A DNA stretch of 64,000 nt from Limnephilus marmoratus (taxonomy: Eukaryota; Arthropoda; Insecta; Trichoptera; Limnephilidae): contig OU862917.1 in the NCBI GenBank assembly GCA_917880885.1, positions 49,832,727 to 49,896,726 on the forward strand. Reading direction: 5' to 3'. The translations under genes and the position numbers were made by a program. Position 1 is the stretch's first letter. Each line of letters starts with the position of its first letter. Positions 44,126 to 55,721 of the stretch are shown one piece after another. Under the pieces are notes generated by a model, which saw only the letters and a program-made list of their open reading frames with translations, ran no database searches and was not told where the DNA came from.

Positions 44126-44949
44126 CATTACCGTCAATTTCGTTCTCTATGTGATTCTATAAATAGTCTGGGGAAAACGAAACCGTTCAAGAATCGTTTT
44201 TTTATCTCCAATATTATTTTCAGCTGATATTAACCTAACATAGACAGAAACTGCAGATATATTTACCAGACTTCCGTCGAGTTGCTCATTTCTATTATTC
44301 TGGAAATATGATGAGTGAAATCTTACCTGTAACAAAGAGAAAATACAATAATAAGATACGTGTTCAATAAACATTATTTTCAGACACAGAAAACTTATAT
44401 TTTATAAAACAATATATTTGATAAAGCCCCATTGCTGAAAGCTTCAGGCTTCTATTGAATGAAATCCTTGATGTTTTAGCCTCGCTAATGCTCTGTGCGT
44501 TCCCCAGGCATTTGGCTAAAGACAGAACCTATTTGATCTCGACTACGAGGGAAATCACGGGAACATGTTTTTCATGAATAATTCAGGCCTTTATTTATAA
44601 GTAAAACTTTTAAGAGGTTTTCCAAAATCAAATAAGATCAAAATCTTTACTTTGTTGTTTGGGAAAACAATGTCAAAGGAGATTTAAAAACATTGTAATA
44701 AAATAAAACCCCCAAAATAAATCATCAACTAACTCCACCATTCGATAATATTAACAAAATTATGAATTAATGGGATATCTACAGATATTAAACAAATTGA
44801 AAAATATTTTTTTAGTAAATAATAAAAATAAAACACACTTACTTTTTTGCCTGCAAAACTGTGGTTACATATTTATTATAAAAAGTTTTAGGCTATTAAT
44901 AATAGCACACTAGTAGCTACGCTGGGAATAATGCAATGAATAATAATAC
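44126..44949. other. Probable first intron of the minus-strand gene at 44950-45771, or unrelated
   Basis: Downstream of the GT donor at 44949-44948. No following exon could be recognised in this stretch. Confidence 0.35.
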
Positions 44950-45771
44950 CTCGTGAGAGTTGACTCCATTCGGCAAGCTGCTTTCACCGTGGCTCCCTGG
45001 AGCTTTGCTTTTGACGGTCAACTTGGATATCCTTTCCGGAAGCGGCGGTCCTTTGAGGTCCTCATCCCCCGTATCCCCGTGGAACTTCCGGAACACATCC
45101 TCCCCGACCAGTATAAGGTTATCCACGCAATAGATCTTGCCATCGTTGTCAGTAATGGTAACTAAGCTGTTGCAAGCACTTTCAGTGATAGACGGTTCTG
45201 TTTCTAAACTACTCGTTCTTTCTCTGCAGCTTTCTTCTTTGCGAGGAACTTTGATATTAGGGTCGTTTTTTGTTTTTAAAAGTTTTTCTTGATTTCCCCT
45301 CGAGAAAGGATCTTTTTTATTGCACTTGCGAGTAATTTTGTTTTCAACTTCGCTTATGTTTTTATGCGGACGAGGAATTTCGCGGTCGATTTTGCTAAGG
45401 CAAGTTTGTCTCAGATCTTCCTTCTTAGTGTGTATTTCTTCTTTCTTAATTTTTTTGGGGCTATGACGGGGTGAAAGGGATAAACAGGATAGGATATTCA
45501 GGTCTTCCTGTTTCTTGGGGAGGGGTTTGGGGGAAGAGTGTGCGGGGGAGGATTTGGTGTCCTCGCTGGAGGTGGAGTTGGGCGACTTGGGTTTGGGCGG
45601 CGGTTTGGGCGGGCGGGGGCGGCCGGAGCCAGGCCCGCGCGCCCCCGCCCGGTGCACCAGGGGGGTCACCACGCCCCCGCCCCCCTTGTACAGGCGGCTC
45701 TCGGCGGGCTGACACACGCACGCCAGCATCTTGTCCAAAGTCGTGGTGGTTTTAACATCAATTTTAGTCAT
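44950..45771 (-). CDS. First coding exon of an unrecognised host gene
   Basis: The ATG at 45771-45769 opens a 274-codon frame that ends in phase 0 at 44950, where GAG|GTATTA forms a good splice donor; the frame continues only 10 codons into the presumed intron. Residues 30-65 are Gly/Arg/Pro-rich with PxxP repeats (RPRPPKPPPKPKSP, 51-64), encoded by a GC-rich stretch at 45540-45720. Residues 80-190 are Lys/Glu/Ser-rich and probably disordered. Residues 204-231 (TITDNDGKIYCVDNLI and on) look globular and are probably the start of a folded region completed by the next exon. I do not recognise the family. The PxxP runs could bind SH3 domains, but that is inference. It is the only frame in the window that looks like host coding sequence. 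Confidence 0.65.
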
Positions 45772-46880
45772 TCACACGAGATATAATATATCTTTTTAGC
45801 ACTTCGTATCATCTTCAACTGATTTACACTGTTTTCACTTAGTTTGATATGTCCAAGGATTATGTCACTTTGCATTTTTACACGCTGAATTTAAAATGAT
45901 ATGGAGTTTATTTTCATTTGATAATGATATTTATTTTTTTATTTGGCCATTGTATATCTTTGTTAAGGATCTAATGAAAAAGAAAGAACAGTTTTTATAT
46001 ATATTAACACGAGCTTGATAAATAATGAACAATGTACTTAAACTGGAGCTTAAACTTATTATCATATTATCAGAGGCGACTCACGACTAAAATTGCCAGC
46101 AGTGCATTTAACTTCTAAAATGTACCGTATCTATGTATGATTAGTATGTAATATAGGTGTTGCAAGTTAATTAGTGGGGTGTACTGAAATTCGTTCACCC
46201 CAAAGTTACATGTGTAAAATAATTAAATAAATAATAATACCCCGTCAGCGTTCGCAAAACCATCTCGAGGGTAAAGGACACGCAATTCATCGCTGAAAAT
46301 CTTGTGAAACCGTTTAAATTCAGTGCGCTCGAACGCCTTTGCGTGAATGTTGTAACGCTATCATTGTAAATTAGAATTTTTATACGAATACGTTTCAGAC
46401 GCATTGGATTGTGCATGATCAAAGAGGTGCAAAATAATATGCCTTTAGGCGTCTCGCGCGTGCGGCGATTTCCCAACGAGTGCACGGGATGAGTTATACA
46501 TCTGCACTGCTCTAATACGTGATTTGCCGTTATAAGCGTAATCTGCCTCGCTCTTGTTTCAGTCAGCCAAGCTGTCTCGACATCACCGATGCTGTTCTCA
46601 TAGTATGGGAAAATAAAGTTTCGTGCACAACGACATATGCACGATTCATTCGCGCTTATGCGGGAGTTTTGTGTTTTGTACTAGAAGAAGGTTCAAATAA
46701 TGAACTGGCGGAAATTATTACGATGAGTGGGGAACATACGTCGTTGATGTGAGGACTGAAGACAAGCAGTGTATTGAACAAATGCACATACCTACGAACC
46801 GCCTCTGCATATTTCGAAGGAAAGTTAATTAAATTGAGTTGACACATCATTATTATCAGGAAGTTGGAAATGGTGCCTAA
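45772..46880. other. Upstream of the host exon; no promoter recognised
   Basis: The 5' UTR and promoter of the gene at 44950-45771 probably lie here, but I found no clear TATA, Inr/DPE set or upstream exon. Short open frames have no signature. Confidence 0.35.
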
Positions 46881-47300
46881 AGCCTTGATTACATTGAGCG
46901 AGTTTACAAGCTACTAGCCGGTAAGTTTAAAATCAGCTAGTGAGATTGTTATAATGACACGTAAAACTGTCTACTCGCTCAGTAGTAAATAACGTCTCCC
47001 GCGCGAATCAATTTTGTCAACATTTTGTAAAAAAACTTGAGCTCGCAGCTAGCGCCACGCGCTAGACAATAGCGAGAATTACGACTCCCGCGAGTACTAA
47101 TTTAATTCTTATAAAACCACCTGTTCGTGGGCCGCCATCTTGAGCAAGTAGCGAGTAAAGTTGACTACCTTTCAAGTTTTTTCGTAGATTGTCCACAATC
47201 TGCTAGTCAGGTAGTAATACGATTACATTGAGCGAGTTTACTAACAGATAGTGTATTTCCCAGAGAGTAGCTTGTAAACTCGCTCAAAGTAATCGAGGCT
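46881..47300. mobile_element. MITE with AGCCTYGATTAC termini
   Basis: Ends read AGCCTTGATTACATTGAGCG on one side and AGCCTCGATTACTTTGAGCG on the other strand, both continuing into 'agtttacaagctact'. Flanks are TAA on the left (46878-46880) and TTA on the right (47301-47303). If one more A/T belongs to the element, the duplication would be TA. The length is about 420 bp, like the TAA-flanked MITE at 4814, and both begin AGCC. No ORF. Confidence 0.68.
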
Positions 47301-47706
47301 TTAAATAGACGTGTTTACATCCTGCATGGTTTTCGCACCATATGCAGAATATCACACCTAATTTTATTGTTACTACGAAAATGATTTTACAAATCTATTC
47401 CTTTATTCCATTTTATCGAATAAAAATACACGTTTTCGTAGAGCTTTCAGCTCGCGTTCATAGTTTCAGGAGCAAAGGGCGCTGACGGCTGATTTTCAGA
47501 AAAAAGCCTTTTCACTTTACAGACGCTGTAAAACCCCGTATGAAGATAAGGTAACGAAGGCTGACAACAGTTTCCGCTTCCCCCTCTGATGGAGGTTTTC
47601 GGGAATCCGGGGCGGGGGGAGGGAATTATTCGTCGAACGTGAATTCGAATTTTCAAATACGATCAAAGGACCTGAATAGATTGTACCAATTGTACTGAAC
47701 AGTAAA
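47301..47706. other. No recognised feature
   Basis: Short open frame (47447-47656, minus) without family signature. Confidence 0.4.
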
Positions 47707-47721
47707 CACCTTGATAGTTAC

Positions 47722-48420
47722 TTCTTCTTCTTCTCTTCAATGGCGCTACAGCCCATTTCGAGCCTTGGCCTCCTTCAAAATAAGCCTCCACCGCCCTCTG
47801 TCCTCGGCCGTCGTCTTCCAATCTGCAACATGGAGTAATCCTCTTGCATCCTTCCTGACATCATCCTCCCATCTCAGTCTAGGTCTGCCCGCCTTTCGTT
47901 TACCTCCCGGGTGTCCTGTCAGAACCTTCTTCGGTACTCGTGTGCTTGGCATTCGGTGCACATGTCCGGCCCATCTTAATCTTTGGAGTCTTAAATGGGT
48001 GGAGAGTCTGGGAGCTTGGTAAATATCATAGAGCTCATTATTGTGGCGGATTCTCCATGCCTCTCCCTCTCGCACCGCTCCTAAGATTCTTCGAAGTACC
48101 TTTCTTTCGAAGATGTCCAGCCGTTCCGCTGACTTTGCTGTCAGTGTTCCCGCCTCACATCCATAGGCCAAGACCGTTCTGATAATTGTTTTATATAAGG
48201 TTATTTTGGTTTTCCTATGGACGTTTCGGGATTTGAACACTGGCAGCAACGCGAAGTAAGTTTTGTTAGCGGCTGTAATGCGCTTTCTTACTTCTACTGG
48301 GTCTTCATTGTCCTGCGTTATGATGGAGCCCAGGTAGGTAAACTCTTCGACCACTTCGAAATTATAATTGTCTTTAAATTTCACTTTGTCTTTTATTCTG
48401 CGGTGAGGGGTTCTGGTTTG
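47722..48420 (-). mobile_element. 5'-truncated RTE-type LINE with 15-bp target duplication
   Basis: A minus-strand frame open through the whole insertion encodes FEVVEEFTYLGSIITQD, TLYKTIIRTVLAYGCEA, LRLQRLRWAGHVHRMP and KAGRPRLRWEDDV, the C-terminal part of an RTE-clade LINE. The direct repeat CACCTTGATAGTTAC lies on both sides (47707-47721, 48421-48435), which fixes the ends. The 3' end is a GAA microsatellite (plus-strand 'cttcttcttcttctcttc' at 47721-47738). No stop or frameshift is seen, so the insertion looks young. The RT catalytic domain is absent because of truncation. Confidence 0.92.
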
Positions 48421-48435
48421 CACCTTGATAGTTAC

Positions 48436-49045
48436 AATCACCTATATTGTTATGGCTTCACAATTATTTCAATAGAAAATTTTAGAGAATATTAACAAAC
48501 ATGCAATGGTTATGAACTAGTAGTTTTGTGAATAGTAGACCTCGCGTACAAAAATATATATTTCGAATTTTCTCTAAAATTTATTAAATTTTTTATTTTT
48601 AAAACCAAAATATCCTCAGAAAACATAAGATTTGAAAGTTGGTAGGTACTTAAATATTTACCTAACTAATTATTAACATATATTTTGTCAAATCGTTTTA
48701 AATTTCAATAATGAATTATGCATTTTGTCCAAAGAAACTTCACTATCTCAATTCTTTTTTCAAAAATTTTTCAGGCAGGTAGATATCATAATATTGAAAT
48801 TTTTTTTATTGGACCTTTAAAATGACCACCTTCTTGAAACAGAAACGGAATTTATAAATAAATTTACAGACAGACGAAATGCAAAACGGCCAAATTGAAA
48901 CATCAATCATGAATATCGAAAGTATCAAATTCGATATTCATTCCATAAAGTATGTGGCTACGTAGAAAAGACAAAATATATTTTGAATCGTATCGATTAG
49001 ATATTCGATCATTGACGCAGATGAAGTATTTAAGATCGTTAAGTC
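48436..49045. other. AT-rich; contains dispersed repeat copy 2
   Basis: The part at 48715-48905 shares blocks with 4415-4640 ('gaccaccttcttgaa', 'aatttacagacagacgaaatg'). Otherwise nothing is recognised. Confidence 0.4.
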
Positions 49046-49392
49046 TTCAATTTGGGAGGCGGGAATGGGTACCGCCGCCCCGGGAACCTTTATTGGATAA
49101 CCAACACCTCTGCCATAGGTCACCCCAAGTGGTTCGGTACGTTTGGTGATTTAGCAGGGGTGCCCGGGTTTATGGGGTGAGGTTTGTCTAGTTCTTGGAG
49201 GCGGATGACTAGGACACACTGAACCCCAGATTCCTACCCACCCCTTAAACCCTTTTCCTTCCCCGAACTTTCCTCTCCCTCATTTCCTTAAAAAAAACCC
49301 TCCACACAGCATCCTGAAAGATGACATGGGCCCTGAAGGAAATTATTTTCCTCGGGGCCTCCTGTGTGGAGCTCGTGTAAAAAAAAAAAAGT
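49046..49392 (+). repeat. SH SINE-like element, reference copy
   Basis: The clearest copy: starts 'tcaatttgggaggcggg', passes 'aaccaacacctctgccatag', 'acgtttggtgatttagcagg' and a pyrimidine-rich tract, then the hairpin tail (outer CTCCACACAG / CTGTGTGGAG) and a 12-base A-run. Length about 347 bp. Only the tail is shared with the LH LINEs. Confidence 0.75.
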
Positions 49393-51784
49393 TAAAATAT
49401 TCTTCTTAGATGCGACCGAATCTTTTTATGTTTCAAAATATCTGTGAGTCGCTAATATTGTCTTTAACGATTAAATAAAATATTTATCATCGAGGCTGTT
49501 GAACCGACCGACGGAGTGACCAGAGCACCTTTTCTTATCGTTATTGTGTTTAGTACAAGAGAAAGGACAATACAGATTTGCTCCGGGAAGACGAGGGTGT
49601 ACGCCGCTTGAAGAAGGGATTCAGGAACTGTAGGAGGAAAGCATCTGCCCATATTTACTTATTCAAAAGTAAAACAATAAAGGAATTCAGCTGGAAAAGC
49701 TTAGGCTACCAAATAACCGCCTGTTTTGGACGACATTTACCATTCACCCCTTTTCATTCAAAGAGTGATTAAAAGCTTCCCATCAAGAACTCTTCTACAA
49801 AAATAATCATTTACATTTCTTGCAGTATCTTTAAGATAAGGTCATTATTTATCTTTAGACAGTTGTAAATGACGTTTTTCAAAACCATTGGAGAGCATGT
49901 TTGAATATTTTAATTACTGACAGTTTTTATGAGAAAACTTTTAGACAACATTTTCACAATATTTTCTTTAGTTAGCCTTCGTAGTTGTTAAAGATTTTTT
50001 TGGAAGGCTCATTACTCTAGAAATAAAGTTTAATAGATATATAAAATAATTCACAGAACACTAGATTCTTTTCGTAAAAAATAACATTCTTGAACCTGAA
50101 CGTTTAAAAAATCATTTCTCTGAATATAACTAGCTCTTCTGGGTAAACCACAAATGGTAGATTACATACTATTCTTACAAATATATAAACACATTATCTG
50201 GTAAAATGAAACAATTTACAAAAACATCATTTTGCAAAAAACAAGTAATTTATTATGAAAATAAAATAAGCTGGCGCGCAGCGAAAATTGTGCGTTGACT
50301 ATCGTTAAATTAAGAATTTTTATGAGAATGTTACTGAAAGACTGGCAACTTGGCAAGCCTGAGCATTTCTATTAAAGATTTAGTCTGCTTTAGGGACATC
50401 CTTTGTTTTCCATTTTCTACATTTTCCTCCGTATAAGATCAATTTGGACCGATACAAGTCGATAGAAAGGACGAATGCTCCATTCTCCTTAGGAAATCCC
50501 TCCGTTCTAACAGTGATAAATTCTTATAGAGATTTATTTACCTCAATCTTACGCAGTATTCGCTATTCTTTTATCCATTTGTTAGAGTCGTTCCATTCCA
50601 AAGTGAGAAATATTAGATTAGCCGAGAGTAAGCAGCTGGGAGGAGATTCTATTAAGCGCACAACGACTCATTGGTTAATAAAATAACGCTAATAGGATGA
50701 CGGCTGATAGGTTAATTGAATGATGTAATTAGTGGAGAAAATGGATAGAAGAAAATATTATAAATAACTCCACGTTGTTTATAAGAGTTCTTGCCATGAA
50801 GCAATTTGATTCCTTGCAGACTACACTGAGAAAATTAGTCAAAATCGCTTCTTTTTACAGAGTACAACAGATTGCGAATGGAAAGAAAAGTTCTTCCACA
50901 AAAGGAGTCATAAAATACGATCTCACGAATAAATAAAGTTTCCAAATACCAAGAAGTGTGGAACAGTTTTTTGGGGCCATTATATCTGACATTATTCGCC
51001 ACCAATAAAGGTAATTCTCCTGCCACCCGCAGAGCTGGGAAAAATAAACGTGAAACCAAATACATTTATGCGAACTGCGACGCTTCGGGTGGGGGTGACA
51101 GAATACTTGTAGGCAATGTTCCATATTACATTAGGGCAAATCGAATAGGCCTATCGCAGCAGAAGGCTTCGAAGGGGGGTGTGGGAGGTTAGCAAGGGGG
51201 GAGGGGAGGAGCAGATGGGACCATGGGGGAAGGCTGAAACTTAAACGATGGAGACATTTTCAATTGGAATCGGGTAGTAAGTCGATTTTTATTGAAGGCG
51301 GAATGTCTTTAAAAGGTTTTGCATGTGATGGGCCTCCGAGAAAAAAACAACTGATTTTCATTTCATGACCATGCGCAATTCCATTAAATTCAATTCTCAT
51401 TTCAGATTACCCGCTTCCAAAACTTCTTATGTAGAAACATTAATTATATAAAGTTCAAATAATCAGAATCCTTCAATATTACGAAATTCATTGTCGGATG
51501 AAGTGAATAGGGGTTGTTTTTAAAATGTTGGTAAAAAGAAATTAAAATTGACAAAGCAGAGTCACTAAACACGGCTGGAACAACTTAAAGCAATAAATAA
51601 TATCATACCAAAAACATTGCAAGACCACAAAAATCTACAAGAAAACTGATATTTTAAAACTACATTCATGATAAAAAATTGAAGATTGTACACCACAAAA
51701 CAGATGAATTCCTAGTGTGGAATTATCCTTTTTTCCCCTTTTCAATATTCATTCACACAACATTCAAAAGATTAAACGTAAGTT
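49393..51784. other. 2.4 kb without a recognised gene
   Basis: AT-rich. A short G-rich part lies at 51080-51230. Open frames on both strands overlap one another and show no family motif. Confidence 0.4.
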
Positions 51785-52240
51785 TCAAATCAAATCAAAT
51801 CAAAAAATATTTATTGTAAAATAAAAATTACAAAAGGTGTAGCTTATGGGTAGACCCCATTTCTTCCAGCTAACCACATTTATTTAATAACAATGTTTAT
51901 ATAATATTATTTGTTTTATTATAATTACAATGTTAATACAGATAAAATAACAATATACCAATGAAAAAAATACAAATATATATACCAATAAAAATAGGCG
52001 TTTCATTTACGTGAGGTATTCACTCAACGTGTAGTGACATTTATTAACTAGGAAAGTGTTTAGTGACGATTTGAATTTGTGTGTATCTTGTATTTGTTTA
52101 ATGTTATGTGGAAGCTTGTTATATACTTTAATGGCCATGTAGTATGGTCCTTTTTGGAATATTGTTTTGTTTGCTTTTGGCATTAATAGGTTTTCTGTGA
52201 GCCTTGTAGCGTATTTATGTGTTGAGTTTTTGAGTTTATA
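51785..52240 (-). pseudogene. LINE C-terminus with (TTTGA)n tail
   Basis: On the minus strand PKANKTIFQKGPYYMAIKVY, NKLPHNIKQIQDTHKFKSSL and NTFLVNKCHYTLSEYLT form the end of a jockey/CR1-type ORF2, followed by a stop. The 3' UTR ends in a TTTGA microsatellite (plus strand 'caaatcaaatcaaatc' near 51787). Confidence 0.78.
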
Positions 52241-52364
52241 AACTATAAATTATAAATTCCTATACAAAACATTGATTACACTTACCTCCTGGACAAAATA
52301 TCTCTATTGAAACTTTCAGAAGGAAGAATAAGCACAGATTTAATTCTATGACTGTAATAATAAT

Positions 52365-52920
52365 AAATAATAATAACGTAGTATTTATATAGCGCAGTTT
52401 TGTGATATTTCACTTCAAGTGCGCTTAATTATAATAAACTTAAAATTAATCTACAGTATTCCTTACGAGTCCTTAAAAAATTAATTAAATAATGTGAAAT
52501 AACGAATATACAAAATATACAAAGCAATTCCTAAAGAACAATATTAACAACAACAGTGAGTGCTGTTTTGGCACAGGACAATATATAATGATAAACCATC
52601 ACAAGAACCATTCAACAAGAATCATTTAAACTAAATTATATAGAACAGGAGGCAGTTAACATTTAGAAATAATATAAATTCAGAGTGCACATAAAACTAT
52701 AGCAAGGAGGTAATCGAAACCAAACAATTACCAGAAACTTGAGGAACATGGCTTATTATAGTAGATTGAAATGGAGTTAAAATTCATAAAAGGTATGATT
52801 TTTTAAATAAGTTTGTTTTTAAATCTCTTTTGAATTCAGCCAAGTTCTGGATATTAGTAAGAGCTGAGGGAAGTTTGTTCCTGATGAGCGGGCCAGTCAG
52901 ACTGTCCTGAATTACTTCAA
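52365..52920 (-). pseudogene. LINE C-terminus with (TTA)n tail
   Basis: On the minus strand DSLTGPLIRNKLPSALTNIQ and NLAEFKRDLKTNLFKKSYLL end a LINE ORF2. The 3' UTR carries the 'tatagcgcagttttgtg...cacttcaagtgcgct' motif (52387-52428) and an ATT-type tail. It is related to the LINE at 24367-25250. Confidence 0.75.
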
Positions 52921-53689
52921 TTTAACAACTTCCATGTTCCCAAAAATTCATGCCGACATTTATTACCCTTTTACTTCAATAACACCAGGACACCAGCTTA
53001 TCATCAGTCTCCGATTCCTAGACTTTACAGTCTCGGAAATAAATATTCTTTTCTGGGTGATATATATCATCTTAAAACTAATCAATATAAATATTGTATA
53101 TTCTATCACTTTTATTCTTCTAGACACAAATAGACCTATGTACCTATATAACTTCTACGTTTCTACTGTTTTGTTTTGTAGAATAAATTTTTCAAATTCA
53201 ATTATATGAGTAAGGATTCTTAGTTTCTGTTCACATTTTTAACTAAGTATTTTGTTTTGTGTTTTTATATTAATTTTTAGGTATTTACTTTGATAGAAAT
53301 AGCTTGTAAAATTTTATAAGAAAAGCTAACTAGGGTGTGAAATAAAAAAAAATAACAAATAAAATCTTTGTAATATATATTTTTTTTAAATTTTTTTAAA
53401 TTTTTTATTTTAGCATATAAAATATAATATACATTTAGATAATGTAGTAATTTGCGTACATGTTCATTTTAAAATACGTTAATACCACTCTTCCATGGAA
53501 GCATTAGCTTGTGTCTGGAAGAGTAGTGTACATTTTTAATGCTATATTTAAGTTCTTAAATTACAATGTGAATGTAAAAAACAAAAAGTTGTAAGTTCGG
53601 TGATATGTAAATAGTTGCTAAAAACAATACAAAATTTAACTTATTTGAAGAACAGAGTATCACTTGGAAACTGAGTTATAAGTAGTTGT
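52921..53689. other. No recognised feature
   Basis: Very AT-rich. A 91-codon plus-strand frame (52934-53209) is Ile/Phe/Tyr-rich from base composition and shows no motif. Confidence 0.4.
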
Positions 53690-54015
53690 TCTTGAGATTA
53701 GATTAGTCGGAAACTTTTTTTTTTAGTTTTTTTTTTTTTTAGTTTTTTTTTTATATTATCTTTAAAATATTTTTTAACAGTGTTTATTAATTGGATTTTA
53801 TCATTAATTTTTCTAATTTCATCCGGTAATCGGTTGAAAATAAGTCTTCCTTGATAAGTATAATAATTTTGTGCAAAGGAAGTGTTTAATTTTGGGCATG
53901 AGAAAATATATTTATGTCTAGTACGGTTTTCAGTTATAAATTGATATTTTTCTTTTTCTTTTATAGTTTGAATTTCTATTGTATAGATCTTTGAAAGATA
54001 TGAATGTGTAAAGAA
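53690..54015 (-). pseudogene. LINE C-terminal remnant
   Basis: On the minus strand YQFITENRTRHKYIFSCPKL, NTSFAQNYYTYQGRLIFNRL and PDEIRKINDKIQLINTVKKY match the C-terminal region of CR1-type LINE ORF2. The frame then runs into a lysine run encoded by A-rich sequence. Confidence 0.75.
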
Positions 54016-54564
54016 TAATAAATAAATATAAATATTTTATTTCTGATTATCGCTTGCCAACGCGATACAGAAGGTGAAAATTTACTTAAAACATTTGATT
54101 AAAATGTGGAAAAGCTAATTATAAAATCCCAAAACTGCTATTCAGACCCACAAGCTGCCAAAGGGCTTCACAAATTATGCAAAGGAATGTCAAACGACAA
54201 AACTCCGGAATCCTTACAGGGTTACAGAGCTTAAACGCCGCGAGGAATGGAATCGAGTCTAATTATTCCCACCAAAACACAAACTCCTCTACGGCAATAT
54301 TGACTCGTGTATTATTTACAGTCTGACTTGTCGGAATCAAATTTCATCGGTTCCGTGAATTTTCATCCCGCGACACAATATCCCCGACAAAATATCCTCT
54401 GACAAAATATCCCCCAACAAAATATCGACAAAAACCTAACCTAACCTAACCTGTCATTCTGTAAAGAAATCATCATTTTTCAAAATAGTAAAATGTAAAT
54501 AAGGTTAGGTTAAATTTTAGAAGATGTTTTGTTGGAGGATGTTTTGTCAGTAGGATATTTTGTC

Positions 54565-55257
54565 GGGAATAATTTAGGTTAGGTTAGGTTAAGTTTCAGT
54601 AGATAATGTGTTGGAGGATTGTTTGTCCGTAGGATATTTTGTCGGGAATAATTTAGGTTAGGTTAGGTTAAGTTTCAGTAGATATTGTGTTGGAGGATTG
54701 TTTGTCCGTAGGATATTTTGTCGGGAATAATTTAGGTTAGGTTAGGTTAAGTTTCAGTAGATATTGTGTTGGAGGATTGTTTGTCCGTAGGATATTTTGT
54801 CGGGAATAATTTAGGTTAGGTTAGGTTAAGTTTCAGTAGATATTGTGTTGGAGGATTGTTTGTCAGTAGGATATTTTGTCGGGAATAATTTAGGTTAGGT
54901 TAGGTTAAGTTTCAGTAGATATTGTGTTGGAGGATTGTTTGTCCGTAGGATATTTTGTCGGGAATAATTTAGGTTAGGTTAGGTTAAGTTTCAGTAGATA
55001 TTGTGTTGGAGGATTGTTTGTCCGTAGGATATTTTGTCGGGAATAATTTAGGTTAGGTTAGGTTAAGTTTCAGTAGATATTGTGTTGGAGGATTGTTTGT
55101 CCGTAGGATATTTTGTCGGGAATAATTTAGGTTAGGTTAGGTTAGGTTAGGTTAGGTTAGGTTAGGTTAGGTTAGGTTAGGTTAGGTTAGGTTAGGTTAG
55201 GTTAAGTTTCAGTAGATATTGTGTTGGAGGATGTTTTGTCCGTAGGATATTTTGTCG
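54565..55257 (+). repeat. 79-bp tandem array containing TTAGG repeats
   Basis: Seven units of exactly 79 bp (starts 54565, 54644, 54723, 54802, 54881, 54960, 55039), each with 'gggaataattt', about three TTAGG copies, 'tttcagtagata', 'tgttggaggattg' and 'gtaggatattttgtc'. The eighth unit (from 55118) has its TTAGG block enlarged to about 15-16 copies (55128-55204). Confidence 0.92.
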
Positions 55258-55721
55258 GGATATTTTGTTGGGGATAATTTAGGATAGGTTAGATTAGGTT
55301 ATGTTTAGTTTTAGTGGATATTTTGTTGGGGATAATTTAGGATAGGTTAGATTAGGTTATGTTTAGTTTTAGTGGATATTTTGTTGGGGATAATTTAGGA
55401 TAGGTTAGATTAGGTTATGTTTAGTTTTAGTGGATATTTTGTTGGGGATAATTTAGGATAGGTTAGATTAGGTTATGTTTAGTTTTAGTGGATATTTTGT
55501 TGGGGATAATTTAGGATAGGTTAGATTAGGTTATGTTTAGTTTTAGTGGATATTTTGTTGGGGATAATTTAGGATAGGTTAGATTAGGTTATGTTTAGTT
55601 TTAGTGGATATTTTGTTGGGGATAATTTAGGATAGGTTAGATTAGGTTATGTTTAGTTTTAGTGGATATTTTGTTGGGGATAATTTAGGATAGGTTAGAT
55701 TAGGTTATGTTTAGTTTTAGT
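55258..55721 (+). repeat. 58-bp tandem array, eight units
   Basis: Eight nearly identical 58-bp units with 'ggatattttgttggggata', 'ataggttagattaggttat' and 'gtttagttttagt'. It joins the 79-bp array directly and contains diverged TTAGG-like pieces. Confidence 0.92.

Noticed and set aside
45461..45786. Open frames on both strands overlapping the GC-rich part of the host exon
   Set aside because: They follow from the GC-rich, stop-poor sequence. Only the minus-strand 274-codon frame has a proper ATG and a donor site at its end.
47746..48441. Host gene of 231 codons
   Set aside because: The frame is the end of an RTE LINE bounded by a 15-bp target duplication. Its first codons come from the flanking duplication and there is no real ATG start.
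53700..53755. T-rich run as terminator or poly-pyrimidine control element
   Set aside because: It is the complement of an A-rich LINE end and is common in AT-rich DNA here.
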